Below are positions 26,281-44,245 of a stretch of DNA of 64,000 nt, piece by piece. The stretch lies in the NCBI GenBank assembly GCA_963693365.1, contig CAVNZM010000005.1, positions 2,790,001-2,854,000 of the forward strand, given 5' to 3'. A model generated the notes under the pieces. It was given only the letters and a program-made list of their open reading frames with translations. It was not told the origin of the DNA and did no database searches. The DNA is from Amoebidium appalachense (Eukaryota > Ichthyosporea). A program made the translations under genes and the position numbers. Each line of letters starts with the position of its first letter. The stretch's first letter is position 1.

Positions 26281-28165
26281 ATTTTTTTATTTTTTTTATT
26301 ATTATTATTATTATTATTTATTTTATCACGTTTTGTTCCCGGAGGGCCTAGGGAAACTACCGTCTACCACACAGCACCGACAGTAAACTAGTTAAGGTGC
26401 TATCTATGAGTTCAGCTAAGCTAAACCATCCTTCACAACCTAACTATAAGTACACACTTTGCCCAGGGCACTACCCCAGCCACGCCGGCAGGAGGCTCCA
26501 GTCCTCCCCTCCATTCAAAACCTAGCAATAAACGGCAACCGAGGGCTCTCATTGGTCGATCTACAGTATTGGGAAGTCCTAAGTGTTGTGTATAGTATTT
26601 ACGGTGGGTATGGGTGGATGATGATGGGGTGTGGTAGTGGTGCTGCATATGGTGGGGGGTTGCTGCCAAACATTATTGTGTTGTTGTACGTATGTTGTGG
26701 CGATGTTTTTGTGAACTAAAAGGTGGGTTTTACAGGGCACACTGGGTCTGTGTGTGTTCCGGCAGTCAGAACAGGCTGGCCGGGTGTGTGTGGGGGGTGT
26801 ATTTGTGTGTGTCTTGGGTTTTTGGGGAGCCATACTTTTCTTTCTACGGGTGGTGGGTATATTGTGGTGTTTTTGCATTTTGGGGTGGGTGAGGGGAGTG
26901 TTGTGTTCCGTGGGTGCCAAATTTTTGAGAAAAAAAAGGACTGCAACTCTACTGTGATTTTTCCTAAGATGGCCCGGGTGGTGGTCTTGGTGGTGCCGGT
27001 GGCTGCAAGTGGTGGGCCCACCGATCGTGGGCAGAATCCCCATTCGACCCACTTGATGTCTTCGGGGTCTGGTGGGTCACCGTTACCTCCTATCCAGTTT
27101 ATCCATACACATTGGTCTACCACCGTGGCTGCCGTATGGTGGTGCTGTGCCGTGGGGGTGTTTCGATGACGAGTGTACAGGACATTGTGGATGCAGGCTG
27201 TGATGGCCGTGGTCAGGGTGGGGACCTCCCCGGCCGCACCGGGGGCATGTGGGCTGTGGAACGACGGTGGGGTGATCTCGGTGTAGCCGTGTCATGGTAT
27301 GCAGGGTGCCCATAGCCAGGGACAGGCTACGAATGTTGCCTCTGACGGAACCGATGGTTGCCTGTGCGGGCCCCTTGTTGAGCTTGAGGGGGTTCCGTTC
27401 GGCTGGGAGCAGTCTGGGGTCGGCTAGTATGGACATAGCCTTGGTCTTGCCGGCCATGTCGGTGAGGAAGTCCTTGAATGTTCAACCGGTTCAGTGTACC
27501 GGGAATGTTGCCGGGGATACGGTGGCCTTGTAGTCGTAGGAAGTATTTCCCCCCCCCCCGGGGCTGGAGGTAGGGGGGGGGGGGGGGGGGAGGGGGGAGG
27601 GCTTTTCCTGCATTGGCTGCCTTGTCTGCCCGTTATTCCGTTGACCGTACCGTTTGGTGTTGGATTGGTGCCCCTTCACCCACGATACCTGTACAGAGCC
27701 TGGTTGCCGTAGGGAGAGTTGGTCTCGTACGTGAGCCCGTTCCACTATGTGGGGGAACTTTAGCTTACGTCGAGGGGGTGTGGTGGGGTCCATGTTTGCC
27801 CCCCATCGGTCGACTACTCCGGGGTTATCGAGCTTGATGTGGATGGGGGTGGTGGTGGGGGTGAGCAGGAGGGCTAGTAGTACCCCTGTGAGTTCGGCTT
27901 GGGTGGATGATAGGGCCGTATGGAGCCTGGTCTTGGCCGTCACTGGTGGTGCTTTCCGGTCCGGGGTGTCCAGCACAGCCCCGGCTCCGGCCTGGGCTAT
28001 CCTCCTGCCCGGGTGGATGAGGCTGTCGTCTACTACGTTCGTAGGGCAGAAAACCTCTCGATCCAGCGAACAAAGTTGGGGCCGTGTAAACACATGACCC
28101 TCACTGGAACGTTTCTCAAATTTAAGTTGCCATGATAAACGTCTGATCAGGTCTGGTTGATTAGC
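26281..28165 (-). mobile_element. LINE 3' remnant with RNase H domain and (TAA)n tail
   Basis: Reading the minus strand from about 28140, a frame encodes an RNase H-like domain: DDSLIHPG, then AGAGAVL, LSSTQAELTGVLLAL with the helix Glu, KLDNPGVVDRW in place of the TDS strand, and SWVKGHQSNT. The last motif is split by a frameshift and stop: the expected ADKAANAGKA appears in another frame near 27620. Further on, PTCPRCGRG with later His and Cys resembles the zinc motif at the C-terminus of RNase H-bearing LINEs. The element ends in a minus-strand (TAA)n/A-rich tail (26281-26330 on plus), as in I-clade LINEs. It is 5' truncated and non-functional. Confidence 0.72.
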
Positions 28166-31199
<3,034 letters not shown>

Positions 31200-31203
31200 T
31201 TTT

Positions 31204-31259
<56 letters not shown>

Positions 31260-31288
31260 GCTCCCCTGGGACACTCGGTATCAGCTGG

Positions 31289-31377
<89 letters not shown>

Positions 31378-33720
31378 CTAGAATTTTGTAGTGATGTGTT
31401 TCTCAAGCCAATCAATACATCTAATAAACAGGTCGTAGCTACGCGTGTTTAGTATAAAATCAAGGATGTTGTAATTTACAGGTAGGCTATCTTTCTGGGT
31501 GTCTGTTGTGAATGTGACGTGTGTGTGTTGCGGTATTATGTGGTCTATCAAACTAAATTTGGCGATACATGACCGTTTAAACTGGTGTGTGTGTGTGTTG
31601 TTTGGGCATGCAAACGATGCCACCTTATACTTATTAGATCTCCACTGTATAGCACGTGTACAGTAAAAGCGTGGTAATTGATCAATAATACCATCAGCTA
31701 GAGAAAGACCAGTTCTACAGGAAGGTAATATGTATTTAGGTGTTATACGTTTGCAAGTGCCATATTTGGCAATATGGTTGAGGCGGTCATTATATATAAA
31801 ACAAGACATAAGGCTTAGTTTTTCGAGGTGTCTGCTTTCATCGGGTCTAGTGTCGTGTGGTATCTTTTTCCATTTGTTATATTGCGTGATTATCTTGTGA
31901 TTATAATGATGTTTAATAAGTAAGTGGCAGTCCAAAGTCACACGCACACTTTTGCGGGGTTTATTTGTATTTGTGCCCAGGGGAGAAGGAGAGAGAGAGG
32001 GAAGGAAAGAGGGGAGAGGTGAGGAGGGAACAGGTCGGATAGAGAAGAGAGGGTGGGAGGGCAAATACTTCTTTAAGCGGCTTATGTGCTTATTGAATTT
32101 CAGCTCGAGATGGGATACTCTAGCAGCTATTGGGACCAGACCATATATCGAGAGCGTTACAGGCCCAGGTTTACAACAGTTGTTAGATAGAAAGGAGGCA
32201 ACTTCTGCTTCAAGGAAATTTGCCAAGGGTTTAAGCGCTCTAGTTCTCTCTTTCTTGATCCAAGCGGCGAGAAGGGGTAAACCATATTCACATGCCGGGA
32301 AGACAAAAGTGCGAATAAATGTGAGTCTAATAGAGGGATGGAGGGGTTTGTCTTTGAAAATATTAGCCGAGAAGAAAGCTAACCGCTTACGAGCCAACTC
32401 TACCCTCTTTTGGACCATATGGGAAAACATAACACCAACAGAATTAACCGGAACACCAAGATATTTGTATTCTGGAACTATAGGTACAGGTTTAGATGAC
32501 AATGTAAATGTGTGTAAATTGTTAGCTATATCAGGTACAAGAACACCACATTTGTCTATGTTAAGGATCATAAGGTTTGCCTTGCACCACTCTGACACTA
32601 CATCAAACGATCTTTGCAGGCGTCTAGGGGTACGGGCAAGAAGGGACAGATCATCAGCATAGAGAAGTGCAGGCGGAAAGTTATTAATAGGGTCATCATT
32701 TTCGGCATAAATCTTGACAGCCAAATCATCTATAAATAGGTTAAACAAAAAGGGGCTAAGCAATGAACCCTGCAAGAGACCTCTAGTACGAGCAAAACCA
32801 TATGAAAGATGCCCATTAACCACAGCTCTACCATAGGTTTGAGACAAGAGTGCTTCTAACAGAACACCAATGCAGTGTGGTACACCCCGTGCAGCAAGCT
32901 TTTCCCATAGAAGACCAGGGGAGACAGAATCGTAAGCAGTTTTCCAATCAATAAAACCAACATATCGTGCACCAACTTGCATAGAATCGTGCAGTGCCAT
33001 TATTTGAACATAACATGAATTGTTCTTACGAAAAGCGGATTGGCATGGGTGTATGTGAAGAATAGATTGAAACCTAGGGTGATGTGCAAATAACCCAAGT
33101 AAGCATGCTTCAAAGAATCTACGAACAACCTGGGTTAGTGTGATGGGGCAAAAAGATGATATGGGGCCCTCAGAGTCCTTTTTAAATATGGGGATCACTA
33201 AGGTATCTAACCAAGATGACGGGACATGTCCACATTTAACACACCAAGAAAAGAGAGAGCTCAACATAATAGTAAGATCAGGTTTAATAGCACGATCACT
33301 TTCCTTTTGTGGGTAGGGGGGAACAAGGATTTTTAGGAACCCAGCAGGAAGTCCATCAGCTCCACAAGACTTACTAGAGCTATAACTAGATATCACAGAC
33401 CATATGGTATCGGGACTGAAAAAGGGGAGGATCGATTCTTTGGGGTTAGACGGGTCTACAGGCCAGACAATAGGTTTCTGAGCGGGGGTCCTATCGTTAA
33501 ACAGTTCCGAGAAATACTTATCAGAGTTTATGAGGGGGTCTCCAGTGGCATCACCAATAATACGAGCAGGGGGGCCAAATCGATTCATACTAGCAAGCCG
33601 GCGCAAGCTTTCCTTTGGGACAGGGGCTCACCTAGTCTAGCGGGAGTGGTGTTTGGTAACAAGAGAGCATCGGGATATTCCTTCCTACCACCACCAGCAT
33701 AATCACCGAGATCATCAACA
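31200..33720 (-). mobile_element. 5'-truncated LINE with reverse transcriptase and poly(A) tail
   Basis: On the minus strand the element runs from about 33720 down to an A-run (T-run on plus, 31199-31238). After the reverse transcriptase stop, its 3' end consists of (CA)n, a short unique piece, a C-run and then the A-run. No endonuclease precedes the reverse transcriptase. Weak coding continues in a shifted frame from 33720 to 33640 and then stops abruptly, the usual result of incomplete target-primed reverse transcription. Target duplications were not found. Confidence 0.75.
31378..33606 (-). CDS. Non-LTR retrotransposon reverse transcriptase (fragment)
   Basis: This open frame of 742 codons starts at a non-ATG codon, and its upstream part is cut off by a stop and frameshift near 33637. 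Reverse transcriptase fingers and palm are clear: GFIDWKTAYDSV (first catalytic Asp, about residue 220), RGLLQGSLLSPFLFNLFIDD, and the catalytic box LLYADDLSLL (about 316-319), followed by a thumb with ANLMILNIDKC and EYKYLGVPV. The 3' half has no RNase H. All catalytic aspartates are present, so the copy may be young. It differs from the RNase H-bearing LINE nearby. It makes DNA from its own RNA at nicked chromosomal sites, but this copy lacks its endonuclease. Confidence 0.88.
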   Translation of the reverse strand: MRRLASMNRFGPPARIIGDATGDPLINSDKYFSELFNDRTPAQKPIVWPVDPSNPKESILPFFSPDTIWSVISSYSSSKSCGADGLPAGFLKILVPPYPQKESDRAIKPDLTIMLSSLFSWCVKCGHVPSSWLDTLVIPIFKKDSEGPISSFCPITLTQVVRRFFEACLLGLFAHHPRFQSILHIHPCQSAFRKNNSCYVQIMALHDSMQVGARYVGFIDWKTAYDSVSPGLLWEKLAARGVPHCIGVLLEALLSQTYGRAVVNGHLSYGFARTRGLLQGSLLSPFLFNLFIDDLAVKIYAENDDPINNFPPALLYADDLSLLARTPRRLQRSFDVVSEWCKANLMILNIDKCGVLVPDIANNLHTFTLSSKPVPIVPEYKYLGVPVNSVGVMFSHMVQKRVELARKRLAFFSANIFKDKPLHPSIRLTFIRTFVFPACEYGLPLLAAWIKKERTRALKPLANFLEAEVASFLSNNCCKPGPVTLSIYGLVPIAARVSHLELKFNKHISRLKKYLPSHPLFSIRPVPSSPLPSFLPSLSPSPLGTNTNKPRKSVRVTLDCHLLIKHHYNHKIITQYNKWKKIPHDTRPDESRHLEKLSLMSCFIYNDRLNHIAKYGTCKRITPKYILPSCRTGLSLADGIIDQLPRFYCTRAIQWRSNKYKVASFACPNNTHTHQFKRSCIAKFSLIDHIIPQHTHVTFTTDTQKDSLPVNYNILDFILNTRSYDLFIRCIDWLEKHITTKF

Positions 33721-33759
33721 ATAAAGTTCGTGCATGTATCTTATTAGAAAATTACTCCA

Positions 33760-34045
33760 CACGTGATTGGTCAACGCTGACAAACCCTCGCATTCCTAAG
33801 ATTACTTAGTTTTGCATTGATTGGATAACGCTCGGATAACGAAGATGGCGACATTCTACAGTCAAGTATACAAACAAATCTTCCGGGTCACTTTGACCAC
33901 ATGCCGCAATCAACAGTCTTACCAACGACAAAGTTTTAAAAACCGTTCAGCGTAAAGTAAAATACAGAAGTAAATTCATCTCGCGCTTTTTTTTTACCAA
34001 TCTTGCAAAAGTCTTCGCCTAAATATATTTCCCCCATATAAAAAA
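33760..34045 (+). promoter_or_regulatory. Putative promoter of small Cys protein gene
   Basis: Inverted CCAAT elements (ATTGG at 33766-33770 and near 33820) stand 220-280 bp before the ATG. The first is conserved in the duplicate at 38867-38871. A CATATAAAAAA stretch directly precedes the ATG but is not conserved. There is no clear TATA box at a usual distance. Confidence 0.35.
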
Positions 34046-34582
34046 ATGGCCGCCGCTGTCGTCCTCCAGTCAACTGCCGCCCTTGCGTCTGCCCTCGCCT
34101 CCATCGGCTCCCCCACGCCCGTGGGCTGTGTGCCCGATTGCGTGGCAACATATGACGCCACAAACAGTCTCCCGGCCCTGCGCCTTTGCGTCAAAAGCTG
34201 CGCCCAAACTGCTCTCTCAGTAACGTCCCAAGACACACAAGACGGAGTTCCACTTGCAGGTGGCCGGAGAGCTGCCCCTCTTGCAGACGCAGCCGTTGCA
34301 AACGCCCAGGACGAAGTGTCACAATGGGCGCCATGGCTCAACGTGCCAGAGGGTACACTTTCAGGGTCCGTGCGGAACCCAACCAATAACGATATCCGGG
34401 TGGCTGGGGGGTCTGTGGCTGTGGCCAAACACCGCGTGCAGGCCAGGGCCGCTCTCAGGGCTGGGCGGGGGAGCTATGTGGAGTGCAGCACCCAGTGCTT
34501 CTCCCACTGGGCGGGCATCGACGACCAGCAGCTGCAGCTCTGCAGAGCAAAATGCTGCCGCTTGTATCCGGGCTTCTGCTGA
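34046..34582 (+). CDS. Small secreted or organellar protein with two twin-CX3C motifs, unknown function
   Basis: Intronless frame of 178 codons with good start context (A-run then ATGG). Residues 1-27 are Ala/Val/Leu-rich and could be a targeting segment. Cysteines form two hairpin-like motifs: C28-x3-C32-x15-C48-x3-C52 and C147-x3-C151-x14-C166-x3-C170, then C171 and a final C178. Twin CX3C pairs are typical of helical hairpins closed by two disulphides, as in small Tim chaperones of the mitochondrial intermembrane space, but I see no sequence match to that family. The link between motifs is Ala/Asp-rich. A broken paralogue lies at 39050-39595. The antisense strand is also open over much of the gene, but the conserved ATG context favours the plus strand. 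Function is unknown. Confidence 0.6.
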   Translation: MAAAVVLQSTAALASALASIGSPTPVGCVPDCVATYDATNSLPALRLCVKSCAQTALSVTSQDTQDGVPLAGGRRAAPLADAAVANAQDEVSQWAPWLNVPEGTLSGSVRNPTNNDIRVAGGSVAVAKHRVQARAALRAGRGSYVECSTQCFSHWAGIDDQQLQLCRAKCCRLYPGFC

Positions 34583-35067
34583 AGCACCCTTCGAGTGCGA
34601 TTCAACCGTTGTGTTGCGGTCATGCCCACGCCCGAACTTTAGTTAAACCAAAGTTTAAGAGTGATCCGGAGATCATGGCCTCAATTGCAACAGATCTAGA
34701 GTGCAGCACTGGACATGTACGGGAAGACGGTAGCCTCTGTGAGGTGAATTGGAAAAATAAGAAATCTAAAAACAAAAACAAAATGATACAGATGAATGTC
34801 CACGCGTGGATAACCCGGATTAGCATACGTGTTTTTTTTTTTTACAGAACAAGTCATTCCAGGCGTTCCTAGGTGTGAAATAAAGAGAGCAAAAATGGGC
34901 TTTGCCGTTCGCTCACCATTTGCTGCGGTTGACCAGTAGGTCTCGCTAGGCCTGAGCCATAATCGAAGCATTGATGATATGATTTCCAGGTGGTCAAAGT
35001 CTGCGTGCTCAACACATGTGCCTGTAGATCTAGAGGACCAACATTTACAACAATGCTTGCATGGGTG

Positions 35068-38860
<3,793 letters not shown>

Positions 38861-40110
38861 CATGTGATTGGTCAATGCAGGCAAACAAGGACTTAATTGC
38901 CGGGATAAACAAAAATCTAGACTGAGTACCAATCTCTCCGGTCACTATGAGCGTAAAGTGAAGTGAACTGAAGAAGTAACTTAGACCTCTCAAGCGCTTT
39001 CTCCGAAAAATAGAGCCTTCTCGCCATTTTATTTCCCCAATTCACAAACATGGTCGCCGCTCTCATCCTCCAGTCAACTGCCGCCCTTGCGTCCGCCCTC
39101 GCCTCCATCGGCTCCCCCATGCCCGTGCGCTGTGTGCCCGATTGCATCGCAACATATGAAGCCACAAACAGTCTCCCCCCCCTACGTGTTCGCGTCAGAA
39201 GCTGCGCCCAAACTGCTCTCTCAGTAACGTCCCAAGACACAGAAGATATTCCAATTCCAGGCAACCGGAGAGCTGCCTCCCTTGCAGCTGCAGCCGTTGC
39301 CAGCGCCCAGGACGGGGCCCAGGTACCATGGTCGCCATGGTTCAACTAGCCAGAGGGTACGGTGTAGGGTATGCTTTCACGGTCCGTGCCGACCCCAATC
39401 AAAGACGATGACCGGGTGGCTGCGGGGTCTGTGGCTGTGGCCAAACACCGCGTACAGGTTAGGGCCGCACTCAGGGCTGGGCGGGGGAGCTATGTGGAGC
39501 GCAACACGCAGTTCTTCTCCTACTGGGCGGGCATCGACGACCAGCAGCTGCAGCTCTGCAAAGCAAAATGCTGCCGCTTGTTTCCGGGCTTCTAATGCTG
39601 AGGCATATTCTTTAAAAAAAAAAAAAAAAAGAGCGTTCAAGCCGTTGTGTTATTTAGGTCATGGTATCGCAACCATGTTATCCCCCAGCTAATAGTATAT
39701 ATTCTGACGTATGCAGACCTAGAGCCGTTGCCTCCGTGAGGTGAAGTTGGAGTAAAAAAGAAAAATAGAATATGAACAAAATGATATATATGAACGTCCA
39801 GCCAGGGGTGGGTGACTCGGAGTCGGCATATGTGATCATAGTACGAAGAGCTGGTTCCATTGCATATGCATGCAATGTACGCGTAGTATATTAACAATCA
39901 TCCATAATAGACCCGTCAGTGGTCACTAGCTGTTGTACAACAAGTAACCATAACCCACATTCCCGTTTTGGCGCGGTTAATCTTCTTGATGTATCCCTAC
40001 TAGGCCTGAGCGAGAGGCATTCATGTATGGTAAGTAACCAGGTTGTTCAAGTCTGTGTGCTCACACATATGCCTGTAGGGGACCGACAACGATGCTTTGT
40101 GTTGGGGTGA
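38861..40110 (+). repeat. Segmental duplication, unit B (pseudogene locus)
   Basis: Partner of the unit at 33760-35067, offset about 5.0-5.1 kb. It has an A-run insertion at about 39614-39631 and many substitutions in the flanks. Confidence 0.8.
39050..39595 (+). pseudogene. Broken paralogue of the twin-CX3C protein
   Basis: The ATG and first 99 residues align well with the gene at 34046, but a TAG at 39347-39349 ends the frame. About 13 extra bases after 39360 (GGTGTAGGGTATG region) then shift the frame. The remainder, 39371-39595, still encodes the C-terminal part in another frame. Cysteines are lost: the equivalents of C48 (to Arg), C147 (to Arg), C151 (to Phe) and C178. C28, C32, C52, C166 and C170 remain. 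Both twin motifs are therefore destroyed even without the frameshift. This supports a pseudogene rather than an assembly error. Confidence 0.75.
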
Positions 40111-41960
<1,850 letters not shown>

Positions 41961-43113
41961 GAACATAACTTACAGTATGATATGTAGCCTACGGTACACA
42001 TGTTCAACACATATCTTTGCCTCGAGTAAACAGCGTAATCCCCATGTCACACGTTCCTACGTATACTTTGTCTTTGATGTGGACGGCTATAGCTAGCTGG
42101 GCTGTACCAATGTGGAAATGGCCCCTGCCAATGTTACGGTCATTGCAATGGTTCTCTGTCACCCATATTCTTGCCCAAGCGCATGTACATGTGATGCACT
42201 TTCGGGCACTGGCAGGCCAATGTACATGCTGGCATGGCCGCCCGGTACACACGTGTGCCCGCGCGCCAGGCGCGCCAACGTGCACCCAGAAGTTCACTTG
42301 AACGGGCGGCAGGCTGGTATGTAGATCTCTTGGAGATATTTGCCAATCAAAACAATATTCACTTCCGATTGGTCGTTGCTACAGCCTTTGCTAGAAAAGT
42401 CCACAGCATCGCGGAAGCGCAAACAACGTTAACGCGGCCTGTAGCACACACATAATAATAATGAGCTCTATAAGCTTCCACCTACATTTCTACACTCACA
42501 ATGCATTTAGGCCTACACTCATTCATTCAAGTGGGCGTATGGCGGTCAAAACAATCAAACTGTGGAATGTTCCCCGTTCAACAGAAATTCCATTTTCCAC
42601 CAGGAGAATCTAGATTCTGGCCACAGTGGCACAGCACAGCGATTCGCTAACACTTCATCGCTTCCAGGGGTTGCCTGGGTTTGGCGCTCTTAATCGTATT
42701 TAGTCAAATTCCGAGTATTTTGACACCCTTCAGGGTCGTATTCACTAATTGAATGCCCCTTTTTAATCGTATTGCGGGGTTTCCTAGATCGTATTTTGGG
42801 CCAATACGATTCGTAAGGCAAACCCTGATCGCTTCCAGAAGGGGCAGAAACGCCCCGGTCGAAACCAATTTCTGCAGGATCTCGAAAGGCTCAGTAAAGG
42901 AGGATTAGGTGCTGCAGATAAATCAAAGAACACTGTTATATTAATGATAAAAAATCATAATATACATGTCAATGTATAACATTTAGTGTTTATCGTTCAT
43001 ACATTACTGTGTGCTGGTGACGTATTAGCTGAAAAGCCCTCCGATTTCTTCTTACCCGCCTCATTACCAAAAAAGGTGATCTGCATTTTATCTTGATGAA
43101 TCGATAAGCTGAA
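41961..43113. other. Intergenic around the MITE
   Basis: Complex sequence without a recognised gene. An ATTGG element lies near 42369. The only element I can name is the MITE at 42665-42827. Confidence 0.4.
42657..42835. mobile_element. hAT-type MITE, 163 bp, with 8-bp TSD
   Basis: Element 42665-42827 is flanked by the exact 8-mer ATCGCTTC at 42657-42664 and 42828-42835. Its ends are inverted: CAGGGGTTGCCT at the left and the complement CAGGGTTTGCCT at the right, 11 of 12 matching. CAGGG termini with 8-bp target duplications are diagnostic of hAT transposons. Inside, AATCGTATT occurs at 42692 and 42765, with shorter copies near 42736 and 42788, and once inverted at 42803-42811. This is typical of subterminal transposase sites. 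It has no coding capacity and would need a hAT transposase in trans. Confidence 0.85.
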
Positions 43114-43156
43114 CCAATCATAACGGAGAATGACCGCCATGAGTGAGCCTATAAAA
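43114..43156 (+). promoter_or_regulatory. Core promoter of ROK kinase gene
   Basis: CCAAT at 43114-43118 and TATAAAA at 43150-43156 lie 32 bp apart, with TATA 127 bp before the ATG at 43283. This is the same CCAAT-TATA pairing as in the CAT promoters. It suggests eukaryotic expression of this bacterial-looking gene. Confidence 0.65.
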
Positions 43157-43282
43157 AGCATAAACGCTCCACAACAACTGTCAACAGTTCTCCACTTTTT
43201 ATTTTATTTTTTTCTTGAAACGTAAACGCAAAAAATATCTAAGTTTTTTCTCCGCCCCGTACACGGTGCAAACAAACTCAAA

Positions 43283-44245
43283 ATGTCTGACCTTTTCATT
43301 GGTATCGATCTCGGTGGCACCAATGCCAAAGCCGGTATTGTTGATTCCACAGGCCACATGCTTATTCGCAAGGAGAAACCCCTTAAAGATCTCGCCCCAG
43401 AAAAGGTGGTGGCCGACTTGGTCGAGTGTGCCTCCGAGGCGCTTAAAGAAACCAACCACACGTGGAAGGATGTCGTCTGCATCGGCATCGGTTCACCTGG
43501 CGGTATCCAAGATGGGTGTGTGACGGCAGCAGCTAACTTCCCAACGTGGAAGATGGTTCCTCTTGCAGACATGATTTCAAAGGCCGCCAACGGAACACGT
43601 GCTATTCTCGTGAACGACGCAGATGCAGCGGTAGCCGCCGAGGTTTGGGTTGGGGCAGCAAGAAAGAGGGGTGTTAAAAACATGGTTATGCTCACCCTGG
43701 GCACTGGTGTTGGTGCCGGTGTTGTTATCAATGGAGAGATTATCTCAGGGGCCACTGGGCTCATTGAGGGGGGCCATATGATAGTGGAGAGGGACGGGGA
43801 TGCATGTGGGTGCACACAACGCGGCTGCCTCGAAGTCTACGCGTCGGCTTCGGCGGTGGCACGGCGAGCAAAGGAAGCTGCAAATAAGTCCGGGGTGAAC
43901 TCGGTGTTGTCGGGTAAGGAAGGCTTCGGGTCGAAGGAGGTTTTCGATGCTGCCATGCACGGGGATGAGGTTGCCACGAAGGTGATTGACGAGGCCTGTG
44001 ACTACCTTGGGTTTGCCTGCGTCAACGTGTGCCGCTTGCTCGACACGGAGCTTATTGTCTTTGCCGGGGGTATGACCCGTGCAGGTGACTTCCTGTTTGA
44101 CCGCCTGAGGAAGGCCTACTCAAAGTATGCCTGGACTAAGCTGCCCAATAACGTGCAGATTGTGGGGGCTGAGGTTGGGGATGACTCTGGCATTATCGGT
44201 GCGGCAGCTATGGCTAAGAGACACGTGACGGGGAGTCTAGTCTAG
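43283..44245 (+). CDS. ROK-family glucokinase-like sugar kinase
   Basis: Intronless frame of 320 codons. ROK kinases phosphorylate glucose or N-acetylated hexosamines at the 6-hydroxyl with ATP in the cytosol. Motifs in order are the phosphate loop IDLGGTNAK (residues 8-16), GIGSPGGI (68-75), the catalytic ND of VNDADAAVAAE (Asp112), LTLGTGVGAGVV (138-148), EGGH (162-165), and the ROK zinc signature CGCTQRGCLE with Cys175, Cys177 and Cys182. Length is normal for single-domain ROK glucokinases. The start is supported by the TATA box at 43150 and the motif position. Animals lack this glucokinase type, so ancient bacterial transfer or retention is likely. Exact sugar is not determined. Confidence 0.94.
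   Translation: MSDLFIGIDLGGTNAKAGIVDSTGHMLIRKEKPLKDLAPEKVVADLVECASEALKETNHTWKDVVCIGIGSPGGIQDGCVTAAANFPTWKMVPLADMISKAANGTRAILVNDADAAVAAEVWVGAARKRGVKNMVMLTLGTGVGAGVVINGEIISGATGLIEGGHMIVERDGDACGCTQRGCLEVYASASAVARRAKEAANKSGVNSVLSGKEGFGSKEVFDAAMHGDEVATKVIDEACDYLGFACVNVCRLLDTELIVFAGGMTRAGDFLFDRLRKAYSKYAWTKLPNNVQIVGAEVGDDSGIIGAAAMAKRHVTGSLV

Larger units (their letters stand above)
33760..35067 (+). repeat. Segmental duplication, unit A (small Cys protein locus)
   Basis: This unit matches about 38861-40110 in direct orientation, including promoter, coding region and about 480 bp of 3' flank. The left edge shares GTGATTGGTCAA in both copies. The right flank shares TAGGCCTGAGC and a GTGCTCA-CA-AT-TGCCTGTAG pattern. 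The truncated LINE ends just upstream of the left edge. Confidence 0.8.
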
